NCBI GenBank assembly: GCA_001602435.1
Contig: CP012156.1
Span: 3,417,898-3,481,897, forward strand
Source: Hyphomonadaceae bacterium UKL13-1
GTDB taxonomy: Bacteria; Pseudomonadota; Alphaproteobacteria; Caulobacterales; Aquidulcibacteraceae
Direction: 5' to 3'
DNA: 64,000 nucleotides
A program made the translations under genes and the position numbers. Shown here piece by piece: positions 32,101-42,390 of this stretch; position 1 is the first letter of the stretch, and each line of letters begins with the position of its first letter. The notes beneath the pieces were generated by a model. The model was not told where the DNA came from and searched no databases. It saw only the letters and a program-made list of their open reading frames with translations.

Positions 32101-32199
32101 ATTGTGCAGTTTTGCCTTGGCAAAGGGCGGGTTTGTCTGTATCGGACCTTCGCATGGCGCGACGATTGTGCCTGTGATCTTTGGAATTGCGAGAACATC

Positions 32200-33657
32200 A
32201 TGGCCGAACGGCTCCTCAAATTCGTCAGCATCGACCCTCAAACGCCTGAGAAGCGTCCCGCTTCGACGCGCACGGCCGATTTTCATGAGATTTATGGGGA
32301 GTTCATCACCCAAAAGGCCAATGAGCAGGCTTCGCGCTGTTCACAATGCGGTGTGCCTTTCTGCCAATCGGGTTGCCCGCTGCAGAATAATATCCCCGAC
32401 TGGCTGAAAATGACGGCGGAAGGTCGCTTGGAAGAAGCCTATGCGCTGTCCTCCGCCACCAATAGCATGCCGGAAATCTGTGGCCGCATCTGCCCGCAAG
32501 ACCGTTTGTGCGAAGGTTCGTGCGTGATCGAACAGTCTGGCCATGGCTCCGTCACCATTGGCGCGGTGGAACGCTATATCACCGAGACCGCTTGGGAAAA
32601 TGGCTGGATAGAGCCGATTGTGCCGCCGAAGGAATTGGCTGAGCATGTTGGTATCATCGGTGCTGGCCCTGGCGGGATGGCGGCAGCTGAAGCCCTGCGC
32701 AATAAGGGCTATCAAGTCACCATCTATGACCGCTATGACCGCGCGGGCGGCCTTCTGATGTATGGCATCCCCGGCTTCAAGCTGGAAAAGGATGTGGTGA
32801 CCCGCCGGGTGGAGCATTTGAAGGCTTCGGGCGTAAAATTCGTGCTCAATTATGAAGTGGGTCGCGATAGGACCTTGGCTGATTTGCGGGCGACCCACGA
32901 CAGCGTGCTGATCGCCATTGGCGTTTATAAAGCGCGCGCCTTGCCTTGCCCCGGCTCTAGCGGTGCAGGTGTAGTCGAGGCGTTGGATTATTTGACCGCT
33001 TCTAATCGGACGGGCCTTGGCGATCAGGTCGCTGACTTTGATAGTGGCGCGCTCAATGCCGCTGGCAAACGCGTCGTCGTCATCGGTGGCGGCGACACGG
33101 CCATGGATTGCGTCCGCACCGCAATCCGTCAGGGCGCGGCGAAAGTCACCTGCCTCTATCGTCGCGACCGCGCCAATATGCCGGGCAGTGCACGCGAGGT
33201 CAGCAATGCCGAAGATGAAGGCGTGATGTTTGAGTGGTTGGCGGCACCCAAGGCGGTGCACTCCAACGAAGCCGGTGTCACCTCGGTTCTGGCAGCCCGC
33301 ATGCGCTTGGGCGAAGCAGACGCTTCAGGCCGTCAAAGCCCTGAAGAAGTGGCGGGTGGCGAATTTGATGTGCCCGCCGATCTGGTCATTAAGGCTTTAG
33401 GCTTTGACCCTGAAAATGTTCAGACCCTGTTTGACGAGCCTGCCCTGAAGGTCAGCCGTTGGGGCACCATTCGCGCAGATGCGATCACGGGCGAAACCTC
33501 CATCCCGAACGTGTTTGCGGCAGGCGATATTGTTCGCGGGGCCTCTTTGGTTGTTTGGGCGATTAAGGATGGCCGTGAGGCCGCTGAGCACATGCATACG
33601 GCCATGCGCAAACAGGCCCGGATGCGCGCCACCGCAGCCAAATTCGCGGCGCAATAA
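32200..33657 (+). CDS. gltD: Glutamate synthase (NADPH) small subunit
   Basis: A 485-residue beta chain of bacterial glutamate synthase. It takes electrons from NADPH through FAD and passes them to the large subunit via 4Fe-4S centres. N-terminal cysteines that can bind clusters are Cys47, 50, 55, 59 and Cys94, 98, 104, 108. The FAD site is IIGAGPGGMAAAEAL and the NADPH site VVIGGGDTAMDCVRTA; PNVFAAGDIVRGASLVV closes the FAD domain. I chose the ATG at 32200 (MAERLLKFV); an upstream start at 32104 would add 32 non-homologous residues. It is followed 57 bases later by gltB. Confidence 0.95.
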   Translation: MAERLLKFVSIDPQTPEKRPASTRTADFHEIYGEFITQKANEQASRCSQCGVPFCQSGCPLQNNIPDWLKMTAEGRLEEAYALSSATNSMPEICGRICPQDRLCEGSCVIEQSGHGSVTIGAVERYITETAWENGWIEPIVPPKELAEHVGIIGAGPGGMAAAEALRNKGYQVTIYDRYDRAGGLLMYGIPGFKLEKDVVTRRVEHLKASGVKFVLNYEVGRDRTLADLRATHDSVLIAIGVYKARALPCPGSSGAGVVEALDYLTASNRTGLGDQVADFDSGALNAAGKRVVVIGGGDTAMDCVRTAIRQGAAKVTCLYRRDRANMPGSAREVSNAEDEGVMFEWLAAPKAVHSNEAGVTSVLAARMRLGEADASGRQSPEEVAGGEFDVPADLVIKALGFDPENVQTLFDEPALKVSRWGTIRADAITGETSIPNVFAAGDIVRGASLVVWAIKDGREAAEHMHTAMRKQARMRATAAKFAAQ

Positions 33658-33714
33658 GCCGCCCTTTACCTTGCAGATAACGAGAGGGCTTCGGCCCGCC
33701 AAAGGCACCAGATC

Positions 33715-36700
33715 ATGATCACTTCTTTCCCGCCCAGCGGCTCTAGCGAAATCGACCTCTATCTCAAGAACCGGCAGATCCTGACCGATGGAAACGCCTA
33801 TAATCCTGAGGATGAAAAGGATTCTTGCGGGGTAGGCCTTGTCTGCGCCCTCGATGGCAAGCCCCGTCGCGACATTGTGGCGATGGCGCTAAAGGCGTTG
33901 AAGAACGTCTGGCATCGCGGTGCTGTGGATGCCGATGGCAAGACGGGCGATGGCGCAGGCGTGCGCGTCGACGTGCCGCAAGATTTCTTCCGTGAGCAAG
34001 TCGCACGCACAGGGCACAGCCCCACCGACGATCCAATCTGCGTGGGCATGATCTTCTTGCCGCGCACCGATTTTGGCGCGCAAGAAACCGCGCGAACGAT
34101 TGTTGAGCGCGAAATCCTGAACTTCGGTTTTTACATCTATGGCTGGCGGCAAGTGCCAGTCGATATCTCGGTCATCGGCGAAAAGGCCAATGCGACCCGG
34201 CCTGAGATTGAGCAAATCCTCTTCTACGACCCACGGGGTCGCAGTGCGGAAGAGCTGGAACGCACCTTGTTCATCTGCCGTCGCCGCATTGAAAAGCGTG
34301 CCTTGGCATCGAGCGTTTCGGGCTTTTATGTCTGCTCCTTCTCGTCCAAGTCGGTCATTTATAAGGGCATGTTCTTGGCCGAAAGCATCGATACTTTCTT
34401 CCCAGACTTGCAGAATGAGAAGTTTGTGTCGGCGGTGGCAATTTATCACCAACGCTATTCGACCAATACCTTCCCGCAATGGCACTTGGCACAACCTTTC
34501 CGAATGTTGGCCCATAATGGCGAGATCAACACCGTCAAAGGCAATATCAATTGGATGAAGAGCCATGAGATCCCGATGGCGTCTGAAGCCTTTGGCGATT
34601 ATCAGGAAGACGTAAAGCCCATCGTGCAAGCTGGCGGGTCGGACTCCGCAGCGCTCGACAATGTGTGCGAAGTCCTCGTTCGCGCGGGCCGCTCTGCCCC
34701 CATGGCCAAGGCACTCTTGGTGCCAGAGGCTTGGGCCAAGCAAGAAAACATCATGAAGCCAAGCCACATGGCGCTTTATGCCTATTGCAACGCGGTGATG
34801 GAGCCTTGGGATGGGCCTGCCGCTCTAGCGATTTATGACGGTCGTTGGGCCGTGGCCGGGATGGACCGCAATGGTCTGCGCCCCATGCGCTATTCGGTGA
34901 CGCAGGACGGCATTCTGGCCGTCGGCTCTGAAACCGGCATGTGCCCGCTCGATGGTCGCGTCATCACCAAGAAGGGCCGTGTTGGTCGGGGTGAAATGCT
35001 TGCCGTCGATATGGAAAAGGGCAAGCTCTATACCCATGAGGCGATCATCGACAAATTGGCCAGCGCCCACCCTTATGTGAAGTGGAACTCCAACGTCGTG
35101 AATTTGGAGGCCCGCATCGGACCGGGACCAGAGCCTAAGCTCTATTCGCGCCAAGAATTGCTGCGCCGCCAAGTCGCTGCCGGCTTGACCTTGGAAGAAT
35201 TGGAAGTCGTCCTCGCCCCCATGGCGGAAGAGGGCAAAGAGGCTTTGGGCTCGATGGGTGACGATTCCCCGCTGGCCGTGCTTTCCTCGCGCTATCGGCC
35301 TTTGTCGCACTTCTTCAAGCAGAACTTCAGCCAAGTCACCAACCCTCCAATCGACCCGCTTCGTGAAGAGCGGGTGATGAGCCTGAAAACGCGCTTTAAA
35401 AACCTCGGCAATATCCTAGCCCATGAGGAAACCCAGCAGGACGTGTTCGTGCTGGATAGTCCCGCCCTGACCACCGGCATGTATGACCGCATGGTCGCGA
35501 TGTTGGGCGCAGGTGTGGCCTTTATCGACTGCAGTTATGAGATGCCAGAGGACCCAGACCTCGCCGGAGCTGCCTTGCGCGAAGCGTTAGACCGGATCAA
35601 GGCGCAAGCCGAAGATGCCGTCCGCGCGGGTCAAAGCCAATTGGTGTTGAGTGATGAGCATCAAGGCCCCGGCCGGATCGCCGCACCGATGATCTTGGCC
35701 ACAGGCGGCGTACATGCGCATTTGGTTGCCAAGGGCTTGCGGTCGTATTGCTCCATCACGGTGCGTGCGGCGGAATGCGTCGACACCCATTATTTCGCCG
35801 TTCTGGTTGGCGTCGGCGCGACTTGCGTAAACGCCTATCTGGCGCAAGAGGCGATTGCGGATCGTCATGCGCGCGGTCTGTTGGGCACGCTCACGCTCAA
35901 CCAAGCCGTGGTGAATTACAAAAAGGCGGTAGAAGCGGGCCTTCTGAAAATCCTCTCTAAAATGGGGATTTCGGTCATTTCGTCCTATCGCGGCGGCTAT
36001 AATTTCGAAGCCCTTGGCCTGTCCCGCGCTTTGGTGGCGGATTTCTTCCCCGGCATGAGCTCGCGCATTTCCGGCATCGGTCTGCAGGGTATTGCGCTGA
36101 AGGCTCAAGCAATCCATGCCAAAGCGTGGGAAGAGGCCGTGGTTAGCCTTCCCATCGGTGGGCTCTACAAGGCACGCGCCTCGGGTGAGCCACACGCGCT
36201 TGAGGCCGCACAAATCCATCAGCTGCAAACCGCCTGTAACACGGGCTCTTATGCGGCTTATCAGAAATATGTCGGCCTGCTCAGTGGTCGCGCACCCATC
36301 CAATTGCGCGACCTGTTGGACTTCCAATCCACCAGCAAAGCGGTGGCTTTGGAAGAAGTTGAGAGCCTGAATGAAATCCGCAAGCGCTTCAATACGCCCG
36401 GCATGTCCTTGGGTGCTTTAAGCCCAGAAGCACATGGTACCCTGAACGTGGCGATGAACCGCATTGGCGCAAAGTCCGTTTCCGGTGAAGGCGGGGAAGA
36501 CCGTGAGCGCTATAAGCCTCTGCCCAACGGCGATAATCCCAACAGCGCGGTGAAGCAGGTCGCGTCTGGCCGCTTTGGCGTGACGGCGGAATATCTGAAC
36601 CAATGCCGCGAAATTGAGATCAAAGTCGCGCAAGGGGCCAAGCCCGGCGAAGGCGGGCAATTGCCCGGCTTTAAAGTCACCGAAATGATCGCGCGCCTGC

Positions 36701-38271
36701 GTCATGCCACACCCGGCGTAACCTTGATCAGCCCACCGCCACACCATGACATCTATTCAATCGAAGATCTGGCCCAGCTGATCTATGATCTCAAGCAGAT
36801 CAATCCTGAAGCCAAAGTCTGCGTGAAGCTCGTTGCCCAATCGGGTATTGGTGCGGTGGCCGCTGGTGTTGCGAAAGCCAAAGCCGACATCATTCTGATT
36901 GCGGGCAATGTCGGTGGTACGGGGGCATCACCTCAAACCTCGATCAAATTTGCTGGCATTCCGTGGGAATTGGGTCTCGCCGAAGCCCATCAAGTCCTGA
37001 CACTCAACAATCTACGTGACCACGTGGTGCTGCGTACCGATGGTGGCCTGCGGACGGGCCGGGATATTGTGATGGCTGCCATGTTGGGCGCAGAAGAATT
37101 TGGTATCGGGACGGCTTCTCTGGTCGCCATGGGCTGTATCATGGTACGCCAGTGCCATTCCAACACCTGCCCCGTGGGCGTGTGCGTGCAAGATGAAGCG
37201 CTGCGCAAGCGCTTCACGGGCACGCCGGAGAAAGTCGTCAATCTGATGAGTTTCATCGCCGAAGATGTGCGCGAAATCCTCGCCAGCCTCGGCTTTAAGA
37301 CTTTGAACGAAGTGGTAGGCCGCACCGACCTGTTGCGCCAAGTCAGCCGCGGGGCTGCTAATCTCGACGACCTCGACTTGAACCCGCTGCTGGTGCGCGT
37401 CGAAGGGGCCAAGCCAACCCGCTTTGGCACTGATAAGCCGCGCGTTGAAGTGCCCGACACGCTCGACGCACAAATCCTGCGCGATGCGGCTCCCTTCTTT
37501 GAGCGCGGCGAAAAGATGCAACTGGCTTACGGCGTGCGTAACGTACAGCGCGCCATTGGCACACGTTCTTCCAGCGCCATCGTGCGCAAGTTTGGCATGG
37601 CCGCACTGCCCGAAGGCCGCTTAACGGTCCGCCTTGAAGGGTCGTGCGGGCAATCCTTGGGTGCCTTTGGCGTCCAAGGCCTGACCTTGGACGTGGTGGG
37701 CGACGCCAATGATTATGTCGGCAAAGGCCTATCAGGTGCGACGATTGTGTTGCGCCCACCTTCAGGCTCTGGCCTGAAACCCGAAGAAAACGCCATCATC
37801 GGCAATACGTGCCTCTACGGCGCAACTTCCGGCACGCTGTTGGCGTCTGGCCAAGCGGGCGAGCGGTTTGCCGTGCGCAACTCTGGTGCGTCGGCTGTCG
37901 TGGAAGGCATGGAGGCCAATGGCTGCGAATATATGACGGGAGGCCTCGTGATTTCGCTAGGGCCCGTTGGCGACAATTTCGCGGCGGGTATGACGGGCGG
38001 TATGGCCTTCGTCTGGGACCCAGCCAACCGTTTGCCCAAGCTGATCAATCCCGACAGCGTCGTTTGGCGTCGCATCGGTAGCCCGCATTGGGAAAGCCAA
38101 TTCACCGGCTTGCTGGAACGCCATGTCCAAGCCACTGGCTCGCCCTTAGGGCGGCGGATCTTGGATGATTTGGCCAATGAAATCGGTCATGTCTGGCAGG
38201 TCGTGCCAAAGGAAATGCTAACCCGCTTGGCAGAGCCCTTGGACGCCGAAGCTGCTTTGGCAAGCGCTTAG
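33715..38271 (+). CDS. gltB: Glutamate synthase large subunit
   Basis: A 1518-residue alpha chain that converts glutamine plus 2-oxoglutarate to two glutamates. A 37-residue propeptide precedes Cys38 (KDSCGVG), the expected N-terminal nucleophile of the glutaminase domain (38-430). The central domain and FMN-binding synthase domain (about 840-1210; GEGGEDRERY, KPGEGGQLPG, GNVGGTGASPQTS) follow, with the 3Fe-4S cysteines in RQCHSNTCPVGVC. The C-terminal beta-helix GXG domain (about 1260-1518) is complete. gltD precedes gltB here, the reverse of E. coli. The stop overlaps the convergent galT stop by four bases. Confidence 0.97.
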   Translation: MITSFPPSGSSEIDLYLKNRQILTDGNAYNPEDEKDSCGVGLVCALDGKPRRDIVAMALKALKNVWHRGAVDADGKTGDGAGVRVDVPQDFFREQVARTGHSPTDDPICVGMIFLPRTDFGAQETARTIVEREILNFGFYIYGWRQVPVDISVIGEKANATRPEIEQILFYDPRGRSAEELERTLFICRRRIEKRALASSVSGFYVCSFSSKSVIYKGMFLAESIDTFFPDLQNEKFVSAVAIYHQRYSTNTFPQWHLAQPFRMLAHNGEINTVKGNINWMKSHEIPMASEAFGDYQEDVKPIVQAGGSDSAALDNVCEVLVRAGRSAPMAKALLVPEAWAKQENIMKPSHMALYAYCNAVMEPWDGPAALAIYDGRWAVAGMDRNGLRPMRYSVTQDGILAVGSETGMCPLDGRVITKKGRVGRGEMLAVDMEKGKLYTHEAIIDKLASAHPYVKWNSNVVNLEARIGPGPEPKLYSRQELLRRQVAAGLTLEELEVVLAPMAEEGKEALGSMGDDSPLAVLSSRYRPLSHFFKQNFSQVTNPPIDPLREERVMSLKTRFKNLGNILAHEETQQDVFVLDSPALTTGMYDRMVAMLGAGVAFIDCSYEMPEDPDLAGAALREALDRIKAQAEDAVRAGQSQLVLSDEHQGPGRIAAPMILATGGVHAHLVAKGLRSYCSITVRAAECVDTHYFAVLVGVGATCVNAYLAQEAIADRHARGLLGTLTLNQAVVNYKKAVEAGLLKILSKMGISVISSYRGGYNFEALGLSRALVADFFPGMSSRISGIGLQGIALKAQAIHAKAWEEAVVSLPIGGLYKARASGEPHALEAAQIHQLQTACNTGSYAAYQKYVGLLSGRAPIQLRDLLDFQSTSKAVALEEVESLNEIRKRFNTPGMSLGALSPEAHGTLNVAMNRIGAKSVSGEGGEDRERYKPLPNGDNPNSAVKQVASGRFGVTAEYLNQCREIEIKVAQGAKPGEGGQLPGFKVTEMIARLRHATPGVTLISPPPHHDIYSIEDLAQLIYDLKQINPEAKVCVKLVAQSGIGAVAAGVAKAKADIILIAGNVGGTGASPQTSIKFAGIPWELGLAEAHQVLTLNNLRDHVVLRTDGGLRTGRDIVMAAMLGAEEFGIGTASLVAMGCIMVRQCHSNTCPVGVCVQDEALRKRFTGTPEKVVNLMSFIAEDVREILASLGFKTLNEVVGRTDLLRQVSRGAANLDDLDLNPLLVRVEGAKPTRFGTDKPRVEVPDTLDAQILRDAAPFFERGEKMQLAYGVRNVQRAIGTRSSSAIVRKFGMAALPEGRLTVRLEGSCGQSLGAFGVQGLTLDVVGDANDYVGKGLSGATIVLRPPSGSGLKPEENAIIGNTCLYGATSGTLLASGQAGERFAVRNSGASAVVEGMEANGCEYMTGGLVISLGPVGDNFAAGMTGGMAFVWDPANRLPKLINPDSVVWRRIGSPHWESQFTGLLERHVQATGSPLGRRILDDLANEIGHVWQVVPKEMLTRLAEPLDAEAALASA

Positions 38272-39284
38272 TCGACCAAAACAGCCCGTAAGCGCTCAGC
38301 GGCGGCCTCCGGCGTGAGGTCGCGCTGGGCCATGGCCAGCATTTCGAAGCCCACCATGAATTTGCGCACCGTGGCAGAGCGTAAAAGCGGCGGGTAGAAA
38401 TGCATGTGGAACACAAAGCCCGGTGCAGGGCTTTGTGTCGGGCGTTGGTGCAAGCCCATTGTGTAAGGGAAAGGCGCGGCAAACAGGCGGTCAAAGCTGG
38501 CGGTCAAGCGCCGCAGAATGTCCGCCAGATCCCCTTGTTCCTCAGCGCTCAAGTCATCCAAGGCCGCAACTGCGCGACGGGGCAAAACTAAGGTCTCAAA
38601 TGGCCAAGCTGCCCAAAACGGCACCAAAGCAACGAAATGGGCATTGGCACACAGGATGCGGCTGCCGTCTGCCAGCTCACGTTCCAAATAATCTATCAAA
38701 AGAGGCGAACCGTTCTTTTCGAACCAAGCGGCCTGCCGTTCGACCTCAATCGCGAGTTCGTTTGGAACGCTAGAGGTCGCCCAAATCTGACCATGGGGAT
38801 GGGGGTTGCTGGCCCCCATCATCGCGCCTCGGTTCTCAAAGATGGTGACGGAGGCCAAGTCCGGACGGGCCGATAATTCTTGCCATTGCGCCGTCCAGAC
38901 GTGCACGACGGAGGCAATCTCGGCCTGCGTCATGCTGGCCATGGTTTTGGAATGATCCGGCGTATAGCAAATGACGCGGCAAACGCCGGTCTCAGGCTCT
39001 GCCACCAGGACGGAATCGGCGGGCGGGCCAGCCTCGCCATCTGGTGCCAAGAGTGCGGGGAAGTCGTTATCGAATACCCACACACCCTCATAGGCGGGAT
39101 TGACCACCCCGCCGACGCGCGTATTGCCGGCGCAGAGATAACAAGCCGGATCATAGGCCAAAGCGGCGGAGGGTGCGCTTACCCCCGTCTCGCCCTGCCA
39201 CGGCCGACCCATCCGATGGGGGGAGACCAGCACCCATTCGCCTGTCAGCAAATTCTGCCGCCGATGCGGCTTTTGGTCGGTCAT
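38268..39284 (-). CDS. galT: Galactose-1-phosphate uridylyltransferase
   Basis: A 338-residue Leloir-pathway enzyme that exchanges UMP between UDP-glucose and galactose-1-phosphate. The active-site His triad is NPHPHGQIWA, with the second His forming the UMP intermediate. Zinc ligands are likely in CYLCAGNTR. N-terminal RRQNLLTGEWVLVSPHR is typical. Its start overlaps the galK stop by four bases, so galK-galT form an operon read leftward, divergent from the GH42 gene. Confidence 0.95.
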   Translation of the reverse strand: MTDQKPHRRQNLLTGEWVLVSPHRMGRPWQGETGVSAPSAALAYDPACYLCAGNTRVGGVVNPAYEGVWVFDNDFPALLAPDGEAGPPADSVLVAEPETGVCRVICYTPDHSKTMASMTQAEIASVVHVWTAQWQELSARPDLASVTIFENRGAMMGASNPHPHGQIWATSSVPNELAIEVERQAAWFEKNGSPLLIDYLERELADGSRILCANAHFVALVPFWAAWPFETLVLPRRAVAALDDLSAEEQGDLADILRRLTASFDRLFAAPFPYTMGLHQRPTQSPAPGFVFHMHFYPPLLRSATVRKFMVGFEMLAMAQRDLTPEAAAERLRAVLVD

Positions 39285-40399
39285 ACCACTTCCCCTGCAC
39301 CAGCCGCTGCCCGCACCACAAAGGCCCCGGGCCGTTGGCCCAGATAGGCGGAATAGGTTTCCAGAATGGCTTCCAGTGCCGCAGCGGCCAAATCGGGGTC
39401 AACCAAAGCGATGATGGAGCCGCCAAAGCCGCCACCCATCATGCGCGCACCATAAACGCCTTCGGTGGCTTGGGCCAAAGCCGTCAAGCGATCCACTTCA
39501 GGCGTTGAGACTTCCATATCAGCCGACAGACTGGCATGGCTGGCGTTGAGAAGGCGACCAAGTTCCATCAAATCACCTTGCACCAAGGCGATTTCGGCCC
39601 GTTGGGTGCGGTCGATCTCGGTCAGCACATGGCGCGCGCGCTTTAGCGGGTTGCCGCTCAAATGGTCGAGTGCGGCGAGATCTGTCACCTCAGCCAATAA
39701 AGTCAAGTCCAAAATGGCTGCCGCCGCTTCACAATCGGCGCGTCGACTGGCATAGCCGCCACTGGTGTGCTGGTGCTTCACCCCTGAATCAATGATCAAA
39801 AAGCAAGCCGTGGCAGGTAGTGGGATGGGCTGATAGGCCAAGGTCGCGCAATCCAGCATCAAGGCATGGCCTTCCACGCCGCAGGCGCTCGCGAATTGGT
39901 CCATAATGCCGCACGCCATGCCGACATAGGTGTTTTCTGCTGCTTGGGCGATCAGTGCGAGGTCTTTCCCCGTCACAGCCCCGCCACTGAGCGCCAGACC
40001 GACTGCGACTTCGAGGGCGGCAGAGGATGAAACGCCCGCCCCCATTGGCACGTCAGAGGCAATGGCGAGATCATAGCCCTGCACCGCATGGCCCGCATCG
40101 CGGAGTGCAAACGCGACCCCCGCGACATAATCGCGCCAGTCGCCCTGTTTGGTGAACTGGTCCAACGACAGCTCGCTTTGGCCCAAATCACTGCTGACCC
40201 TGAGAACGTCTAGCCCATTCGGGCGGGCCGCCACCCAACAGGCGAAGTCGATTGCGGCGGGCATGACCTTGCCGCCCGCATAATCCACATGCTCGCCAAT
40301 GATATTGATCCGCCCCGGCGCACGAAAAAGCCTTGGCGTGCCGCTAAAAGCATCCTTAAAGCGTGCGAGTGCGATCTGGGACTGTGATGGGTTCGTCAT
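39281..40399 (-). CDS. galK: Galactokinase
   Basis: A 372-residue GHMP kinase. The galactokinase signature GRINIIGEHVDYAGG is near the N-terminus; the ATP-binding motif is PMGAGVSSSAALEVAVGLAL; the third motif is ARMMGGGFGGSIIALV. It phosphorylates galactose with ATP. The ATG at 40399 (MTNPSQS) starts the conserved protein; an in-frame start 12 codons upstream lies too close to the divergent gene. GalE, mutarotase and a galactose transporter are not in the window. Confidence 0.95.
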   Translation of the reverse strand: MTNPSQSQIALARFKDAFSGTPRLFRAPGRINIIGEHVDYAGGKVMPAAIDFACWVAARPNGLDVLRVSSDLGQSELSLDQFTKQGDWRDYVAGVAFALRDAGHAVQGYDLAIASDVPMGAGVSSSAALEVAVGLALSGGAVTGKDLALIAQAAENTYVGMACGIMDQFASACGVEGHALMLDCATLAYQPIPLPATACFLIIDSGVKHQHTSGGYASRRADCEAAAAILDLTLLAEVTDLAALDHLSGNPLKRARHVLTEIDRTQRAEIALVQGDLMELGRLLNASHASLSADMEVSTPEVDRLTALAQATEGVYGARMMGGGFGGSIIALVDPDLAAAALEAILETYSAYLGQRPGAFVVRAAAGAGEVV

Positions 40400-40449
40400 A
40401 GGAACACCGCTAGGTTTATTTCGGCGCGCTGCCAAGATGGGACACGGAC

Positions 40450-42390
40450 ATGAAGTTGGGCGTTTGCTATTATCCTGAACATTGGCCGGAAGCTATGTGG
40501 GCCGAAGATGCCAAGCGCATGGCCGAGATTGGTATCCGCCAAGTGCGGATCGGCGAATTCGCATGGAGCCGCATTGAGCCTTCGCCGGGTATCTTCGAGT
40601 GGGGCTGGCTGGATCGGGCGATTGAGACCTTGCATCAAGCTGGCTTGCACATTGTTTTGGGCACACCGACCGCAACGCCACCCAAATGGCTAATTGACGC
40701 CCATCCAGATGTTTTGGCCGTGGACGCGCATGGCAGGCCGCGCCATTTCGGCTCTCGCCGTCATTATTGTTTCTCGAGCCTGACGTATCGCGCCGAATGT
40801 GCCCGGATTGTGGAGGTGTTGGCCCGGCGCTATGGCAATCACCCAGCAATTGCCGCGTGGCAGACCGACAATGAATATGGCTGTCACGACACGATTATCT
40901 CTTATTCCAACGCCGCCCGAGCAGGCTTTCGGACGTGGCTTGCCGCGAAATATAGCCAAATCGACGCGCTCAATACCGCTTGGGGAAATGTGTTCTGGAG
41001 CATGGAATATCGCAGCTTTGACGAGATCGACCCCCCCGTCGAGACCGTCACCGAAGCCAATCCCGCCCATCGCCAAGACTGGGCACGCTTTGCCAGTGAT
41101 GAAGTGGCAGCCTTTGACCGCGTACAAACCGACATTTTGCGTGCCCACAGCCCGGGTCGTGACGTACTGCACAATTATATGGGCATGTTCACCGCCTTTG
41201 ATCATTTCAAATTGGGTGAGCAGCTCGATGTCGCTGCTTGGGATTCCTATCCTTTAGGTTTTCTGGAACAGGCTTGGTGGCCCGAGGCGACCAAGGAACG
41301 CTTTCTGCGCCAAGGCCATCCAGACTTTACCGCTTTTCACCACGACCTCTATCGCGGGGTTGGTCGCGGTCGCTGGCAGGTGATTGAGCAACAACCGGGG
41401 CCTGTGAATTGGGCGCCTTGGAACCCGGCCCCTTTGCCCGGCATGGTGCGCGCTTGGACTTGGGAGGCTTTGGCCCATGGTGCTGAATGCGTCTCTTATT
41501 TCCGCTGGCGACAAGCGCCGTTCGCGCAAGAACAAATGCATGCGGGCCTGTTGCGACCCGACAGCGTGGAAGCCGAAGCGGCAGGTGAAGCCCGTCAAGT
41601 CGCTGCTGAACTTGCAGCCGTCGCCGGGGCTACAACGACGAAAGCCCCCGTCGCGCTTTTGTTTGATTATGAGGCCATTTGGGCCAGTCAAATCCAGCCG
41701 CAAGGCAAGGATTATCGTGGCCTTGAACTTCTGATCCACTTTTATAGCGCCGCGCGCCGCTTGGGCCTATCGGTTGATGTGGTGCATCCAAGCGCCGAAT
41801 TAAGCGGCTATCAACTGATCCTCTGTCCCTTGCAGATTTTCTGGCCAGAGGGACTGAGCGCGAAGATCAAAGCCAGTGGAGCCGTTTGCGTGCTCGGTCC
41901 ACGGACGGGGTCGAAGACCGATGATTTCCAAATCCCCGCCAATCTTGCGCCGGGTCTGGCGCAAGAGCTGATCCCGCTGGTGGTTGGTCGCGTGGAAAGC
42001 CTGCGTCCGGGCCATGTCGAACAAGCTGGCCCCTATAAAGTGACGCGCTGGCTGGAACATATCCAATCAGACCTTGTGCCCGAAGCCTATACGGCCAGCG
42101 GTCATGGCATTTGGTATCAGACAGACAAGGTCGACTATCTGGCCTGCTGGCCGGAGGCAGAACTATTGGACGCTGTGCTGAGGCGGCGGTGCGAAGCGCT
42201 GGGCCTTGCCACCTTAAGCCTGCCGGACGGATTGCGCTTGCGCCAACGGGGCGCGTTTATGTTCGCGATCAATTATGAAGCCGAGCCCTTAGACTTATGT
42301 GACCATATCCTCGGTGCTGACAGTCTGGATTACGTCATCGGTGGGCCAGACTTGCCCGCAGCAGGCGTGGCGGCGTGGCGGATCAATTAA
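40450..42390 (+). CDS. Beta-galactosidase, glycoside hydrolase family 42
   Basis: A 646-residue cytoplasmic GH42 enzyme; no signal peptide. MKLGVCYYPEHWPEAMWAED starts the TIM barrel (about 1-380). The acid/base is Glu142 in QTDNEYGC, and the nucleophile is Glu313 in VIEQQPGPVNW, at nearly the positions known from the Thermus A4 enzyme. A trimerisation domain (about 395-590) and a small beta domain follow. It splits beta-galactosides, so its product galactose would feed the divergent galK-galT. Only 50 bases separate the two starts, so the promoters are interleaved and probably co-regulated, though no regulator gene is adjacent. Confidence 0.93.
   Translation: MKLGVCYYPEHWPEAMWAEDAKRMAEIGIRQVRIGEFAWSRIEPSPGIFEWGWLDRAIETLHQAGLHIVLGTPTATPPKWLIDAHPDVLAVDAHGRPRHFGSRRHYCFSSLTYRAECARIVEVLARRYGNHPAIAAWQTDNEYGCHDTIISYSNAARAGFRTWLAAKYSQIDALNTAWGNVFWSMEYRSFDEIDPPVETVTEANPAHRQDWARFASDEVAAFDRVQTDILRAHSPGRDVLHNYMGMFTAFDHFKLGEQLDVAAWDSYPLGFLEQAWWPEATKERFLRQGHPDFTAFHHDLYRGVGRGRWQVIEQQPGPVNWAPWNPAPLPGMVRAWTWEALAHGAECVSYFRWRQAPFAQEQMHAGLLRPDSVEAEAAGEARQVAAELAAVAGATTTKAPVALLFDYEAIWASQIQPQGKDYRGLELLIHFYSAARRLGLSVDVVHPSAELSGYQLILCPLQIFWPEGLSAKIKASGAVCVLGPRTGSKTDDFQIPANLAPGLAQELIPLVVGRVESLRPGHVEQAGPYKVTRWLEHIQSDLVPEAYTASGHGIWYQTDKVDYLACWPEAELLDAVLRRRCEALGLATLSLPDGLRLRQRGAFMFAINYEAEPLDLCDHILGADSLDYVIGGPDLPAAGVAAWRIN

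Noticed and set aside
31912-32199. Riboswitch in the gltD leader
   Set aside because: Two small inverted repeats exist, but none matches a known glutamine or other riboswitch fold, and gltBD riboswitches are not expected in alphaproteobacteria.
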